Assembly: GCA_008508345.1 (NCBI GenBank)
Contig: QNGE01003799.1
Coordinates: 1-64,000 of the forward strand
Origin: Paragonimus westermani
Lineage: Eukaryota > Platyhelminthes > Trematoda > Plagiorchiida > Troglotrematidae
DNA: 64,000 nt
Direction of reading: 5' to 3'
A model generated the notes under the pieces. The model saw only the letters and a program-made list of their open reading frames with translations. It did not search any database and was not told the origin of the DNA. This document shows, in pieces, positions 1 through 55,770 of this stretch; within the stretch, counting starts at the first letter, position 1, and each line of letters opens with the position of its first letter. The translations under genes and the position numbers were made by a program.

Positions 1-1456
1 CATTTTGGCCCCGCGCTCATGCTCGAGTAATTTGACAGTGTTCAGGTCCACTACACATTGTCTGTGTTCCGACGATTCCTTGGATGTTCATCGTACAGCA
101 ATGTTGTTAGGTCGTGGTTGTGCTTCAACGTGTAAGAGCTTACAACCGTCAAATTTTAATCACACGCGTAACAATTCTCTACATGACACTACATTTATAC
201 CGTCACAACATTCACCATCGCTAATTTGGTTCTCGGCGCCTAATGGAGGAAAACTGATTTACCATCGAATAAAACAAATCTTTTTACTCTCCTGATGCTG
301 TCTGTCATGGAAATCGATGACTTTCATATTCCTGGGCGATTCCACGAAAATATCGTCAACTGCTCAATGATTCCTCATTTTATCGCCGTCTAACGGCAGG
401 TTTCACTCCCTGCTGTTAATTTTCATCGTACAAGTAGTCCAGTGAGTCGAATTAATTCAATCAGAAACCGTAACTTTTATCTTAACTATATTGCTAGAAA
501 ACGTTACTATTCAGACTTCTGACTTTAGTTTGAATTTTTTCGAAATGTTTTGTTTGCGAAAGAAAATTTAGGAATCGTTTAAAGCGATAAACGGAACCTA
601 TTCGTACGCGACGGCCTTGAAAATGTGTGAAGTAAAATCAAATGTTGATGCACTGATGGGCGTTAGTATATGCTGGCACACAACCTGTTTCTCAGACAAA
701 CGAAAGAGGGAAGTTAGTCGTCTCGAATTTAACGGATGACGTCGGTTATGACGACAAATATTTTGAAGACACAAACTATCACATAGGATGACTGTCAATC
801 AGTGTCGGCTATAGTTACATGGTTGAGGCATGAGGGCTTAATGAAATGCATAAGATATTCGAGATCAAGTACACTGTAAATGGTATCAACTGAGCGTGTT
901 CAACCGATGAAAATATGATGTAACTTTCATATAGCCCAAACTATGAGATATGCCATAGTATATTTTTGACTTTGTAATTCTCACGATGCCGCGAAATGCT
1001 TTCTCACTAATCATGTATACACTTGGTGTTCTTCAAAAACCATTTCACGGAATGTTGCAGATAGAAACCGATGGCGTACTAACCCGCCTGTAACCGTCCA
1101 CAACTATACGCACTGGACGTTCAATAAAACTGTAGCGACCATAATAATAGATATTTTGATAATCGCATTATTCCAACAAAACCTCATTATTGACCTTGTG
1201 GTGTAAGCTTGCGTCTTCTCAATCATTAGCAAATAACGCATTAACTCAAAAACCAATGCATTAAATTTGACTTAAGTCGTTGTCAATGGAGCGAACGACT
1301 TGATACAGATAGCGGTTTTTCGCGAAAACCCGCGATATTTCAGAATGTAAACACAGGCGAATGATGAAATACGTAATAACCATTATAATAACCATCATGT
1401 GATTATAAAACAACTTATATAATTTATATATAACTCGTATAACATATACTATAACG
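1..1456. other. Intergenic, nothing recognised
   Basis: Only short chance-like ORFs on both strands; no domain, RNA gene or repeat with a partner elsewhere in the window was seen. Confidence 0.5.
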
Positions 1457-1815
1457 TATTGACTGTCATTATAATGACAGTCAATAGCAGCAACTAAGTT
1501 GCTGCTATAACAGTAATAAATAATCTGATGTTTTGTAATAGCATTAACAACACAACCGACCCCCGAATTCGAGAGCCATCTCGGTATGTATTCGTTACTG
1601 CGTGTGCCGGGGTGCATCCTAGTTCTGCCGGCGTATCTGATTTCGCAGATACAATCAGACCTATACGGAATATTGGAGTGGGCGAAAAGGAACATCACGT
1701 TTTTATAAGGACGTATAATATATTGTACACGCATTTTGCAGTATTGATGTACTTCAAGATTTCTCGTAAAAGTACAGTCATGAGGTAGAATAAATTCATT
1801 CTACCTCATGACTGT
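1457..1815. mobile_element. Palindrome-bounded MITE-like segment
   Basis: The left end has a perfect 30-bp palindrome (1457-1486, centre ATTATAAT) abutting a second inverted repeat (1484-1508, arms AGCAGCAACT). The right end has an 18-bp perfect hairpin (arms 1774-1791 and 1798-1815, ACAGTCATGAGGTAGAAT, 6-base loop). Both ends share the word ACTGTCAT/ATGACAGT. The interior has overlapping ORFs of 157 and 86 codons on opposite strands with no recognised domain; chance ORFs of this size are expected. No target-site duplication was identified. Confidence 0.45.
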
Positions 1816-4800
1816 CCTTAAGCGTCTAGGTGCAGCACTCAAGTGCATATAAAACGCAGTCTGACTAGTCTACGTCGATGGAACTACCCGTGTTCCAACT
1901 ACATCTAGAACGACGAATTGACTTGCTGCAGGCGCACGTAGTTCCTCTCTTTGCATTCGTTTTTCCGTCAAAGCAATGATTCTGTACTGATTAAGTACAT
2001 ATATTGGACATTCGTTTTTACATTTCCACCTAGGTTTCATTTTTATTTATGTACTTCTTATAAGCTTCTGAACGCAGCGATTGTATCAAATCAAACAGAG
2101 CCTCGGAAATTCTATTATTGATTCCATTCTTGCCCCGTTGATTCGGTGAGACAATAACCTCAACCAAGTTAAAAGTCCTGATCACGACGTTATCGGTTAG
2201 ATCAAACAGAGCGATCCTGTTTGGATTGTTTTTCAGACTGGTCAGGCAAAATGAAGCCTAGTTTTATAAGGTAAGGGTTCAGTGGTTGATGTGTTCATTA
2301 ATATTAGTTTGGAGTTAATGGCGTTGTGTTCAACATTCTGATCTCACAACCACGAGGGCTTGGGTGCTAATTCTGGTTTGGGCGGAGACACAATCTATTG
2401 TTGAGTGCAAGTAGTGTTGACGGATGAGTTTAGTGTCTTCTTCCGAAGTAAGCTGATGTAGTACTCATAATTAATGGCTTTAAATAACTTTAATCGTATT
2501 CGAACTGAAACCTTCCACGCAAGTAATAAGAATATGACGTACTGGCGGCAACTGTTCAAGGATTTTTTTACAGGACAAGAAGTCGCAATTACAAATGTAA
2601 AATACTGTTGTAAACTATACCCTGTCATTGGCTGGTCATGTTGAAACTTGCAAAGCCAAGCTGTATGCTGATGGGTGCAATGCAGAACAGAGAACTGGAA
2701 AGATATTTGGGAGCGTTACATTGATGCTTTTCGTCCAGTCATGATTTAGTATCTTAATGCAACTTTTAGGCTACTCCCTCGTTAGATGTGTTGTATCGGG
2801 GTTTGGATGAGTGATGAGTTTAGTAGATTTTCACCAAAGCTGACCAGATGGTTATCTGAGTAAGGAGAGTGCGACGAAGCGTGAGTATTATTCAATTTGA
2901 AATGATCACTTGGCGCAGTCTCTGTCATGTAAATTCATTTTCAAATCCCACTTGAAATACTGTGAGGGACAGAAGTATGGTGAACGCGTGTGTTGTTCCC
3001 AGCTCTAATTTATCCGATTGTTCAAATTCTTGTCGTAACCGTTTTCTAAAAGTGTCTAAAATACCAACTCTTGGCTATCCTGCTTAAGTTTTCTCTAGCG
3101 TGTCACAGAAGTTTGTCGCTGTCATCTCCACATTTTCTCTTGCTTTCACAATGCTCACGAGTCAGAAGACTCTAATGGCAGAATTACATAAATCAGCTTA
3201 CATAACCAAGAAAAGCAAGCAACCTTGCAACAGACATTTAAACAATTCAATACTTCGGACGGTGACTTTTTCCAATCTCTTGTGTACTTCAGGATGGAAA
3301 AGGATGGTGATCACATATTTCGGGAATTCCTTAAATGTACAATAGTAACGCTGAAATAAAGGAAGAAGTATAACAGGATGAAGACCGTCAGTCATTAAAC
3401 AACATAAAATTTCTTCGAAGAGAGGAGGACAGATACACGCAGTGATATAAATAGCAATTTTCTATTTTTGGCGATCTATAGGTTTTGTCTGAAACAGTGC
3501 TATCACTTTGTGCGTTTTTTTGTTCCCAGAACACTTCATCCTTGTGGTTTACTACATCGTTCTCATCAGTCTTTCAGCAGTATCGTACCACCTAAGATGA
3601 CGGCAAATCGCACGCTACGCAAGTTTTACCGTCTAGTCTCAAACGATCATTTATGTTCAATGGACTACGGTCTTTTCAAAGGGCGTTATCAGTAGATCTA
3701 AGATCAGAGACTGATGGGTACGATCAAACCCGGTAGGTTATCGTATGTGCTGGAAGGCAGCTATGTCACATACCATGCTTACAAATTTCGATCGAAACCG
3801 CACAATCGGTTTACGAACTTTTGAAACTAACTCATCTCATGAGTGCTGGATTTGCTCACTGATACCTACACGTAACTCACAATCATTGCATTCCTTAAGA
3901 CTTCATGACTTTCCTACCCAGTAGATTGTGGACCCTATGTCTACACATAACTAGTTTGTTTTTCAAACTAAGCTCATAGCACACAACATGGATGCTTTGC
4001 GTGCTTTGTAATTCATTTATCTCTAAGCATCTGCCGGTTTCATCTGTGGGAGAATACTACCACCACCTGGACCCTCCAACGACTGCTCCGGTGGCTGAAA
4101 TAGCCATTTACTAGTAGGCTACCCAGGTTGCTTATCTAGGTTTCAGCGAGGTCTGTAACATCCACCTCTGTCACGGCCTCTCCCGCCTGCTCTGTCATGT
4201 TTTAAAAACCCCAGAGAGTTCAGCCAGACAATTATAGTTTCCCAGTTCCCGACATCGTTTTCTGTATTAGTCCTTCAAATATAGAACATGGAGGACTGCA
4301 ACACATCTGGTGTTAATGCCGTACGCTCCCCCTTCACCTTACTAAGTTCTTCTGTGGCCCTGTGTCTCCATCACGATACAAACATTGCGATCCTTTTTTA
4401 TGCGAAAGCTTCCAGCTCTTCAGCTGTGGAAATCGGCTTCTTTTTTAGGATTTCCCATAGTCCATGCTTACAGGTTTCAATAGTAAACCATTTTGTTTAT
4501 GCCTCCTTTGCATTGCTCTGTAACCCACTTATAGTGTATGGTGATTTATTACTACGTCATGAGTATTCTCTGTTTCTTGGTCTGCGCCTCTCATATTTTG
4601 GCGTTGTGGCCTCTATTATCTTTTTCTGACAAAGGCCATCATTTATTTTTATTTTGACCACTTTTGCTCACCTTGTGAGGATCTTCCGCAATCTTCTAGT
4701 GTGTTTATTTCTTGTATGTCCGTCTGGACACTTGATTTGTTCACTTTTGAAATAACAGGTCTGTTAGTTTGTACATTCTGTTTGAAATAGTGCAAAACCC

Positions 4801-7799
4801 ATCCTTTTTCAATGCCGCTCTGACGCTTTCTGCATTTTTGGTATGACTACTCTCACCGGATCACCTTGGATGGAGTTATTGACTACACAATCTAAGTTTA
4901 AGTTGGTTAAAGACCCAAATATTTCCAGACAGATTCAACATTATTATATTTGTTACACACTAATTTAGAGCTGGTTGGCTTATACGTAGCCTCTCGTGCC
5001 GTTTTGAGTTTATTACACTCACAACCTGCAATTGGTAGCGCCCCCGTAAATCCACATGGACGATTCACAACCACTTCAAGTCCGTAGATTCGTAAGTAAC
5101 CTCATACGCCAGAGTTAGTTCACTTTGCTCATACATTACCATTATGTGACTGTACTCAGCAACCTATTTTGTCGGCCAGTCAGTGATCCTGCCACATTTA
5201 CTTTTCATGAAAATACGGCTACAGTCTTCCAGGCTCCAGATTTAAGCCCAGGAAGGAAACCGGATAGGCTCTAAAATCTTACGAATCACCAAAAAGTAAC
5301 TCGAGCTGTACAGAACGGACTCGAACGGTCTTGTGTCACTCAATCAAAAGTGTAAATTTGTTCTGTGTCCAAACAACAGTGCAACAAAACAATACCTCAC
5401 AGCTACAATAAAGAAAGGAATAAGGACACTTAACAATCAGTTGCAAACAAATGGCTATCCCGATAATTTTTTAACCTGGAACGTAATAGCCAATAATTCA
5501 CAATACGGAAGAAGGCAGTACTCAGCCGTTCACTAGTGAGAATTTGCGTCATGTCGGAATGATTCAGAGTTAAATTTATCACACCTTGACGTATTCACTC
5601 GGCGACAACACTAAATACCTAACTCACCATCAAAACCTCACTTACTTTGAACCGGAAGATAAGTTGTCTGTCATCCTTCTTTTGTCGTACAATCTAGTAT
5701 ATTGGTGGGACAACTAGTATTTTCTCCCATCGAATCAGCGGACACCATCCTTTCTGGCTTGGGGCTGGGTTGACCAAGATCTTTAGCGACACACAATATT
5801 TGCAACTGTTTGCTTAAAAAAATCGAATTGACCTTTTTTAAGGTTTACAACGTTCTGGTCAATTTCTTCAGGCTGATTAGGCGACAAACGCTGATCACTA
5901 TGAAATCTCTTGGTGTTTATTTGAATAATCCGATTCTTTTGTTCTCAAAAGAAGTCCGTGAACGTCATCTAGCTGCAGTTTCTGGAGGCTGCATTACTGG
6001 TCTCCATTCACAGTCAAAAGTGGCGCTCGAACCCCGTGACTTTAATTCATCTATTCACAATAGCCTACAGCTTGGTCAGAAAGTATTATGACTTGAGTCG
6101 TCGTTTAGTTCAGCACTGACATGGAGTGTCAAGGAAGAAGACAGCGTTAAAAGACGGTGAACGAAATACAAGCGGGAGAACTAGAAATGGTAATAGTGTG
6201 GGCACGTCATTGATTGCGACCTACTGCCACATGTAGAGACGACAATAAATAATCTTCTGTTAGTCGCACTTCACTGAATGTTTTAAACGATCCTGGTTTT
6301 TATAACTATTCCTGCTTCAGCCCAGCTATTAATCTGTAATATCTCTTCGGGGGTTAAAAATACAACCCGTTCAATTGGCATGCTCGTTCTACATAGTATA
6401 TCTTACAAGTTTGGATGCAATACATATTGTCAACTTGTTGAATCTTGGTTTTCATTGTCATGATTTTCTATAGTGGTAATAGGGCTGGGTATTGTTCTGT
6501 TGGACTGTTCCAACACACTTTGGTTAACGTTTTTAACCAACAATTTTAATAATCACAAAGGCTCCAGTGGAGCAGATGATAACCACTTCTTCTTTGAATG
6601 CTGTGGAGGGCTTGGCAAGGTGGAGAAGGGCTAAAATATGGCACTCTATGTATACTAATTATTGTTTATATGAGGTCACACGTTGATCATTGCATCATAA
6701 TTAATCCACGATAAAGCAGTTCTAGGGCGTGTGGTGTTTGCCGACACCGGTTGTTATATCGAAACCAATCCACTCAGCAGAGAAGAGCTCAAGACTTTGG
6801 CTTCACTTTACGTACGACGGGCATACACACAACACCAAAAAGAAAACCTGGGAGCGTGATATGTTACTGACAACACAATAAAACACTGAATATTCAAAAG
6901 ATACCTGGCGAGACATAGGCATGACTAAGTTTTTTGTGTCTAGCCACAATTTTACTGACATCTACAGAGTGAACGTTTTTCCCAGTTACCTCATACCTTG
7001 ACTATTTGCAGTGTACACTTACTCAGTGTCCAGTTCCAGCTTACGTCCAATCAACCTGCTTGTAGGTAGTGTGACGAATTTGATAATTAAACGAGATTCA
7101 TTTAGGAGACATCCGAGTTTCGACTGGATTTGGAATGCTGACAGAAACTAGGTGCCCAGAGGCTGCAGTTGCTTCACCAGTTAAACTAAAATCCACACTA
7201 GGAACCTAGAAATTTCACATTTGGACTCAGTTATTCTCCCAACTCACTTTATCCCAATGGAATCCATCGAATCATTTAACGGACTGGTTGCTCATACAGT
7301 ATTCCCCAAACAGCACACAATGTGACTTCGTACCTCGGCTGGTGAAGATGTTACAGCGTTTGGGCGCGCTATCACTGCTGCTGTTTTGAATCTAGCCAAA
7401 GCTCGAATTTTCTGCAATTTCCTTTCATCTCATCTACACTCACTTTTCTGGTCAGTGTGACTCACAGATCTACGATGAGCTTCCTTATGACACTACGAAA
7501 AAGGTGATCTCTAGGAATCTTACAAATTCTCTTACGTATTCTGATGCCTACAGCTACCTGGAATTCACTTCGAATACAACGGGGCACATAGTCAATCGAC
7601 GTCGTCTGGTTACGATCTCTATGGTGAAGAACCGGAGAGACGACGCATACATATTCATTTGGCTGAAAAGATTAAAACCCTAGTATGGACGAGGGTTACG
7701 AGTAAACTTCTCGGGTTAAATTATATTCTAACCAGTGGAAACAGACGCTGAACGATTTTGCTAGTCAACCTCCATTTCACCACTATTGACTTTGGACCT
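1816..7799. other. Intergenic, nothing recognised
   Basis: No ORF over about 113 codons and none with a recognisable motif. A stretch near 4020-4300 has somewhat higher GC and may be a worn repeat, but no partner copy was found. Confidence 0.4.
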
Positions 7800-7990
7800 G
7801 CAATAGTTAAATTTCTCACTGGAGTACAGGCATTTCCTTTGATTCTTATCTTTACTGAAGACTTTCCGCGGAGCGCTGGGCTACCCAATCGAGAAAAAAC
7901 CAGAACCGAAATCTGAGCGGTATTGAGCGCTCTCACTTTGTTGGGAAAAAGCACTCGTTTTAAACGGGACCAAAATCAATCAGTAAAGCG
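7800..7990. repeat. Dispersed repeat, second family, copy 1
   Basis: Shares GCTACCCAATCGAGAAAAAA, CTGAGCGGTATTGAGC and GGGAAAAAGCACTCGTTT with 19390-19560 (CAACCAAGTCGAGAAAAC, CTGAGCGGCATTAGGC, GGAAAAAGCATCCCTTTT) in the same order. Class unknown. Confidence 0.4.
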
Positions 7991-8867
7991 GCGGATCTAC
8001 ATTTCCGACTGACTGGTATCGATCACTCGCAAGTCGGCTCGCAGCAGCTTGTGTGTGAGTACTGATTGGTCGAACCTTCATCATTCAGAAAAATGGTCCG
8101 GTAAAATCCGATTACACTCTCAAAAGCGGACTGAACAGTCTCCTTTTGAAAGGTTATCGGTGCGTGTCTTCTAGTTTCCACCTATTACCAGGCCGTTGCC
8201 TGTAGATATTTGTGCATGAGAGTATTGCAGCTGTTGACAGCACGCCCGAGTAATCTAGACTACTTAGGTGGAATTATCTACTTTGACGCTGCGCAAAACT
8301 TACTCGCAGCAGAATGTTCCATTTGGAGCATATATCAGTTAGATTTGACGGAGGAAACATACTACTGCTGCTTACTTCAACGTCGAACAGTACTCATTTA
8401 CGAAGTCAGATGCGGTCAGTTTGAGACAACCGGAACTAGGACAATATGGCTGAGAGAAAAACGGTCTAGCAAAGATTTTCAAAAACATCTGTAGCTCACA
8501 GAAGATTGAACAACACAAATCACTATCGGTTGCAACTGACCACAAGCTTGCCAATATTCATGGACCACTCAGCCGTCCTGCAATCTCCCATCCGTTCCAT
8601 TTACGAGGAATTACCATCTCAAATGACGGTGATGTAACTGTTCTCGGTAAACCTTTCTCTAGATAATTCTTCGCTAGATTTACTGATTTGCCACTCGAAG
8701 CAAGGAACAGTATCAATGATGTCTTCAGAATAATTGCTTTCAGACTCTCTATCCAGATATAATCTTCCGTATGCTATTAACGCAACATGCCAAGGGAATG
8801 ATGTGGCTATTTTACTAATTATTAAGATGACCTGTATGGTTAGTTTCAATTAGAGAAAAACTTTGGC

Positions 8868-8958
8868 ATATTGTTTCCTTTCGAAAGAGACTAGCTGAGA
8901 AGATTATTGAATTGTGACAGCCACAGTTAAATGAAGATGTTCAAGTTATACATAACAA
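8868..8958 (+). mobile_element. SINE 3' fragment
   Basis: Matches only the 3' body: CTTTCGAAAGAGACTAGCTG, AGAAGATTATTGAATTGTGA and the end GATGTTCAAGTT. No ribozyme or promoter part is left. Confidence 0.45.
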
Positions 8959-10199
8959 AGATAACCAGTAATTGAATACTACTAAGTATCACCATGTGAA
9001 TACAGTCTCAAAAATGCCTTCAACTTCAGGTGAATTAGGAATGCAGTTTTATGAATGTTTAGTTGACGGTGGACATCTTACTATCAATTGTTAGAGTCCA
9101 GACAGTTTTGGCACTGAGCGTCTTAACTATATTTAAAGGTGGAAGATTTATTAAGAAAGCCCTGTCTTTCACCTTTAGGCGTCTATAAATAAAAGCTTTT
9201 CTATCGCGGTTTTATGGCACATCTTCTCCCTCTGCTAATCAGCAGCAGTAATATCAGAGGCGGCAGCATCGGCAACTGCGGCAGCGTTACATATTTAGTT
9301 GACATTTTGTTCTAAATGTCATACAACCGTCATGTTAGTCATTTCCGAACAAAACCGGGAGCGAGGTAAAACTCACTTTCTAACTTGACCTTAACCAGTA
9401 ACCTCGAACTTCCAGCAACGCCGCTTCGCGAGCAAGCGACTGGGGTACATTGCAGTAATTTCACTCCGGCCTCCACTATCTCATTTCGGTAAATATCATC
9501 TCAAAAACAACTATGTATAGAAATATGTGAACGAATGGCAAAGTGCTTTTTCCCATGCTACATCATCAAGCCAGACACATCGCATGTATACGGGTTCATT
9601 TGGGGCGATAGGTAACTCAGAAGTCAAGCACGAGATGTCATTCATCAACGTCTGTTTGCTTCGATTCACGAAACGCGGAACGACCGGACGAATGTAATCG
9701 AGCTGTAACAACTCCTGTGAAAATGTTATATCACAGAGAGACCGATCGAACACAATTGAGCTGGAACAATGCTTACGATGCAATACTACTGTACGCGCTG
9801 TAGTAAACAGGAAGAGCTAGTACCCAAGCAGACTATGAAGGAAAAACACTGAACTCCAGAAAGAGAGCTTTTATTGTCTCAGTCAGAAGACAAATTACAA
9901 ACACAACTCTTGCGTATTTATAGCCTGTCAAGTGACTTGGTGAGTCATGTTCAGTGACGTGCATGGAAACCATCATAAGTCAGTGAATTGGTGTCCACTA
10001 TGTAAGTCGGCGCGAAAAATGGAAATGATGGTGCGATAGTGGCGCAAAAAGAGGAATTCGAATTTACAATGTAATAAGTATTCGTTACCGGTTAATTGGA
10101 CAGTTTTTGGGGTATTTGAAATTCCCAACAGAAACCTAGTTATATAACGTCGATCATGTGAATTGTACGACATTTGCGACAGACTCATTATCTTTGTTT
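8959..10199. other. Intergenic; one unassigned minus-strand ORF
   Basis: The 90-codon minus-strand ORF 9783-9511 (LLQLDYIRPVVPRFVNRSKQ, then NEPVYMRCVWLDDVAWEKAL) has protein-like composition, and a TTTTCACAG acceptor-like site precedes LLQLDY. No family was recognised; it could be a transposon relic or chance. The rest is blank. Confidence 0.3.
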
Positions 10200-11310
10200 A
10201 ATCATTCTGTCCTAGGTCTGAATACACAGCTAGGGAGCGTTCACCGTTTCGACTATCCGTTGCTGGGGGCATGGCAATGATGAGTGTTGATAATTGTAAC
10301 AGCCTGTGCGGTTGCCCGTATACGACCTTTGAATCGCGTCGACTGTGCCCCGCAACTTGGTAGACTGGCTTAATTGAATCAGTCACAATTAACTCGATTA
10401 TATACACAGCGACTGCGAATGAACAGGCCCTATCGATCCCAGCATTCTCTATACATGCTAGTGCTCTCGGACACATTCGGATGATCATCATGTTGTGCAA
10501 CTAATATCACCTATTTCACAATAACAAGTGTTAAGTGGTCAGCTTAATAAGAGGCGGCATAGAAATATAGCATATCTTTCACAAGCAACGAATCAAGCTG
10601 AACACGTAAATCAGACCGGCAATTTCGACGTGGCTCAGAATTCCTGATCAGAGTGTTATCGACCGGAATGAACAAATGAAAACAGTCTGTCCTATCGAGA
10701 TCGAGCAACCGGATCACTACTCACAAGTGGAAGTGGTTGAGCGTTCAGTTATGATAACCCCGTCATGCTTTGTGCGAGGTTAGTTGCGCAGTGGTCAACA
10801 CGGTTATCTCAGGAAAAAGTAGCCGGGATCCTTATCCCGGCCATGACAATAATGTGCATCATCCACAGACTCCTACAAAAGCGAAGATTTAGTTTGTTGT
10901 TCCTTTTCGAAATAGGCCGGCTGGAAAGTTTATATGAATGCGAGAACTGTGAGTAGTGTTCAACCTGAAAATTGGCAGGGTCGCGAAATAAGTGTTGTTA
11001 ATTAACACCTTGTCTCTTGTTTATTTTCGGTGCAGCAATGGACTAGAGACCGGTTTTTGTTTGCATTTTACGATTTACCTACCTTCGTACATATTAACGT
11101 ATACTTAGAAATAAACTGCGTCGAATAGCCATTTTCAGTGAACGTACTGAATGTAAACGGTTATGCCTCTTGTGTGGTGTCACGTGAGGTTGTTTTTTTA
11201 CAGCATCTTTTACCAGATATCGAGCTGGATTCTTTTTTCGTTCTAATGGGACCAAACTATTGAAGTTCTTATATTGCTCCATGCAAATTGCCTAAGATAC
11301 CATTTTCGTT
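10200..11310. repeat. Dispersed repeat copy A, interrupted by a SINE
   Basis: Shares blocks in the same order with 61840-62580: GTCTGAATACACAGC, GCCCGTATACGAC/GCCGGTATACGAC, AGACTGGCTTAA/AGATTGGCTTAA, GTGTTGTTAATT, and CGTTCTAATGGGACCAAACT/CTTAATGGTACAAAACT. The SINE at 10738-10975 splits this copy. It ends about 180 bp upstream of the DNAAF1 start. Confidence 0.5.
10738..10975 (+). mobile_element. SINE copy with degenerate hammerhead region
   Basis: Begins GAGCGTTCAGTTATGATAA. It carries the A-box-like TTGCGCAGTGGTCAACACGG and a shifted B-box region ATCCTTATCCCGGCC, then the 3' body CTTTTCGAAATAGGCCGGCTGG and end GTTCAACCTGAAA. The hammerhead segment has lost its core. It sits inside the dispersed repeat at 10200-11310. 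Confidence 0.65.
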
Positions 11311-11486
11311 TCTTCGAGTCATCTTTACGAACAGAATTAGGCAGGTCTAAAAACGTGTTACATGCGAGTGATTCAGATTCTAAGGTAGAGTGGTTATTTA
11401 TATGTAAATCGACAACTTGTTTTTGATTGAGGCCATTGATCACAATCTGTTTTACCATTGTAGAACCGTAATCCTGATTGTAAATC

Positions 11487-54628
<43,142 letters not shown>

Positions 54629-54754
54629 TGGAGTAAGGAAATTCGAGTGAATTAGGCTGTTCTGTTATCGGTGTTTTGCGAGTAATTTGGTATAAGACTA
54701 AGTTTCTTCCTCCCTGTGATGTTGGAGGTAGTATGGTGATTGAAAGTTCAGCCG

Positions 54755-54760
54755 AATAAA
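54755..54760 (+). promoter_or_regulatory. Polyadenylation signal of DNAAF1
   Basis: AATAAA located 126 bp downstream of the stop codon of the terminal exon, a normal 3'-UTR distance, supporting the gene's end here. Confidence 0.7.
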
Positions 54761-55369
54761 GTTTCAAGTCACGAACTCATCTTTCTTTTCCAATCTGACG
54801 TAGTCTGTGAGAATCCTGAACTAGTCATTTCGTATCATTATCAGTTTTGGCTAAAAGGTAGGACAATCAGATAAAAAATAACCGGGTTTATCGAGATACT
54901 AAGTATGTCGGTAACATCGCCCTAATCGTTACACTTTCCCATACACCGTAGACTGATTGGTCGTGTCAATTTTTCGTTTTGCCCGGCAGTTTAGTTTTGC
55001 AAAATAACACCCAATGTTTCAGTTGACCCGGGTGGCCTTCCCTAGGAGGGTCCCAATCAAAATCACGTACATTCGTAATTATGAAACAGACCGTTTGCGA
55101 TGGATTTTTATAGCTCCTCAACTTGAAAAGCAGTAGCATCGTGGTCAAGCGAGTAAGTGAAGAACGTTCTCGAAATTTACCAGTTGATAATCAGCAGAGG
55201 CTTGGATTTTTTGTGTGCCACAAACCAAATTGCCGTGGTAGTTTTCTCAATTTCAACTAGTCGCACACACTCGGCATCAACAGCACAAGTATTCGATTTT
55301 CAATCAACAGAGTTGATATGATTTGCATCGGCAAAGCCTCTAAAACAACAGAAATTTATCAAATTAAAG

Positions 55370-55770
55370 AATTTTCATCAGCCAACCAGTATCTGAATGA
55401 CTTTATGATAAACTATTGGGTGTATTTTGACTAAGAAAGTAATCTCGGGAACCACACCTTTCCAGCCTACTATACGAATGCCGTATCGTGAACGAACTTG
55501 TGAAAAAATTCCCTCACTTCTCTCTGAGTACGTAGTTCTGGCAGCACTTTGGTCGGATAATACCACAGAACGACCGGTGACGCATCCTAAGCATTCCGTT
55601 TCTATGAGCGACCAGACAGACTGTGTTTACAAAATCGAACGCGGTGGATACGATGTCATTTGCTTGAGAGAAACAGTTGAAAGTACGTGTTCCTGAACAC
55701 AACAGGTACACAAGGGTCCTCCAGAGAACGCACATAAACTTCAGAAGCTAGGAAAAGATAATTTCAGCGT
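55370..55770 (+). mobile_element. Penelope-like element fragment of a second lineage
   Basis: Reads SEYVVLAALWSDNTTERPVT, HPKHSVSMSDQTDCVYKIER and GGYDVICLRETVE, then in another frame REHKRYTRVLQRTH. The pattern DQTDCVYKI..G.CD.IY.GET is the GIY-YIG start of Penelope elements distinct from the VGRTTR type seen elsewhere in the window. The catalytic motif is degraded (VICLRET). Confidence 0.55.

Noticed and set aside
1261..1788. 157-codon minus-strand and 86-codon plus-strand ORFs
   Set aside because: They overlap palindromes, have no recognised domain, and an ORF of this length is expected about once by chance in 64 kb at this base composition.
4288..4629. 113-codon hydrophobic plus-strand ORF
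   Set aside because: Hydrophobicity follows from T-rich sequence; no domain, no signal of splicing, and within the chance length range.
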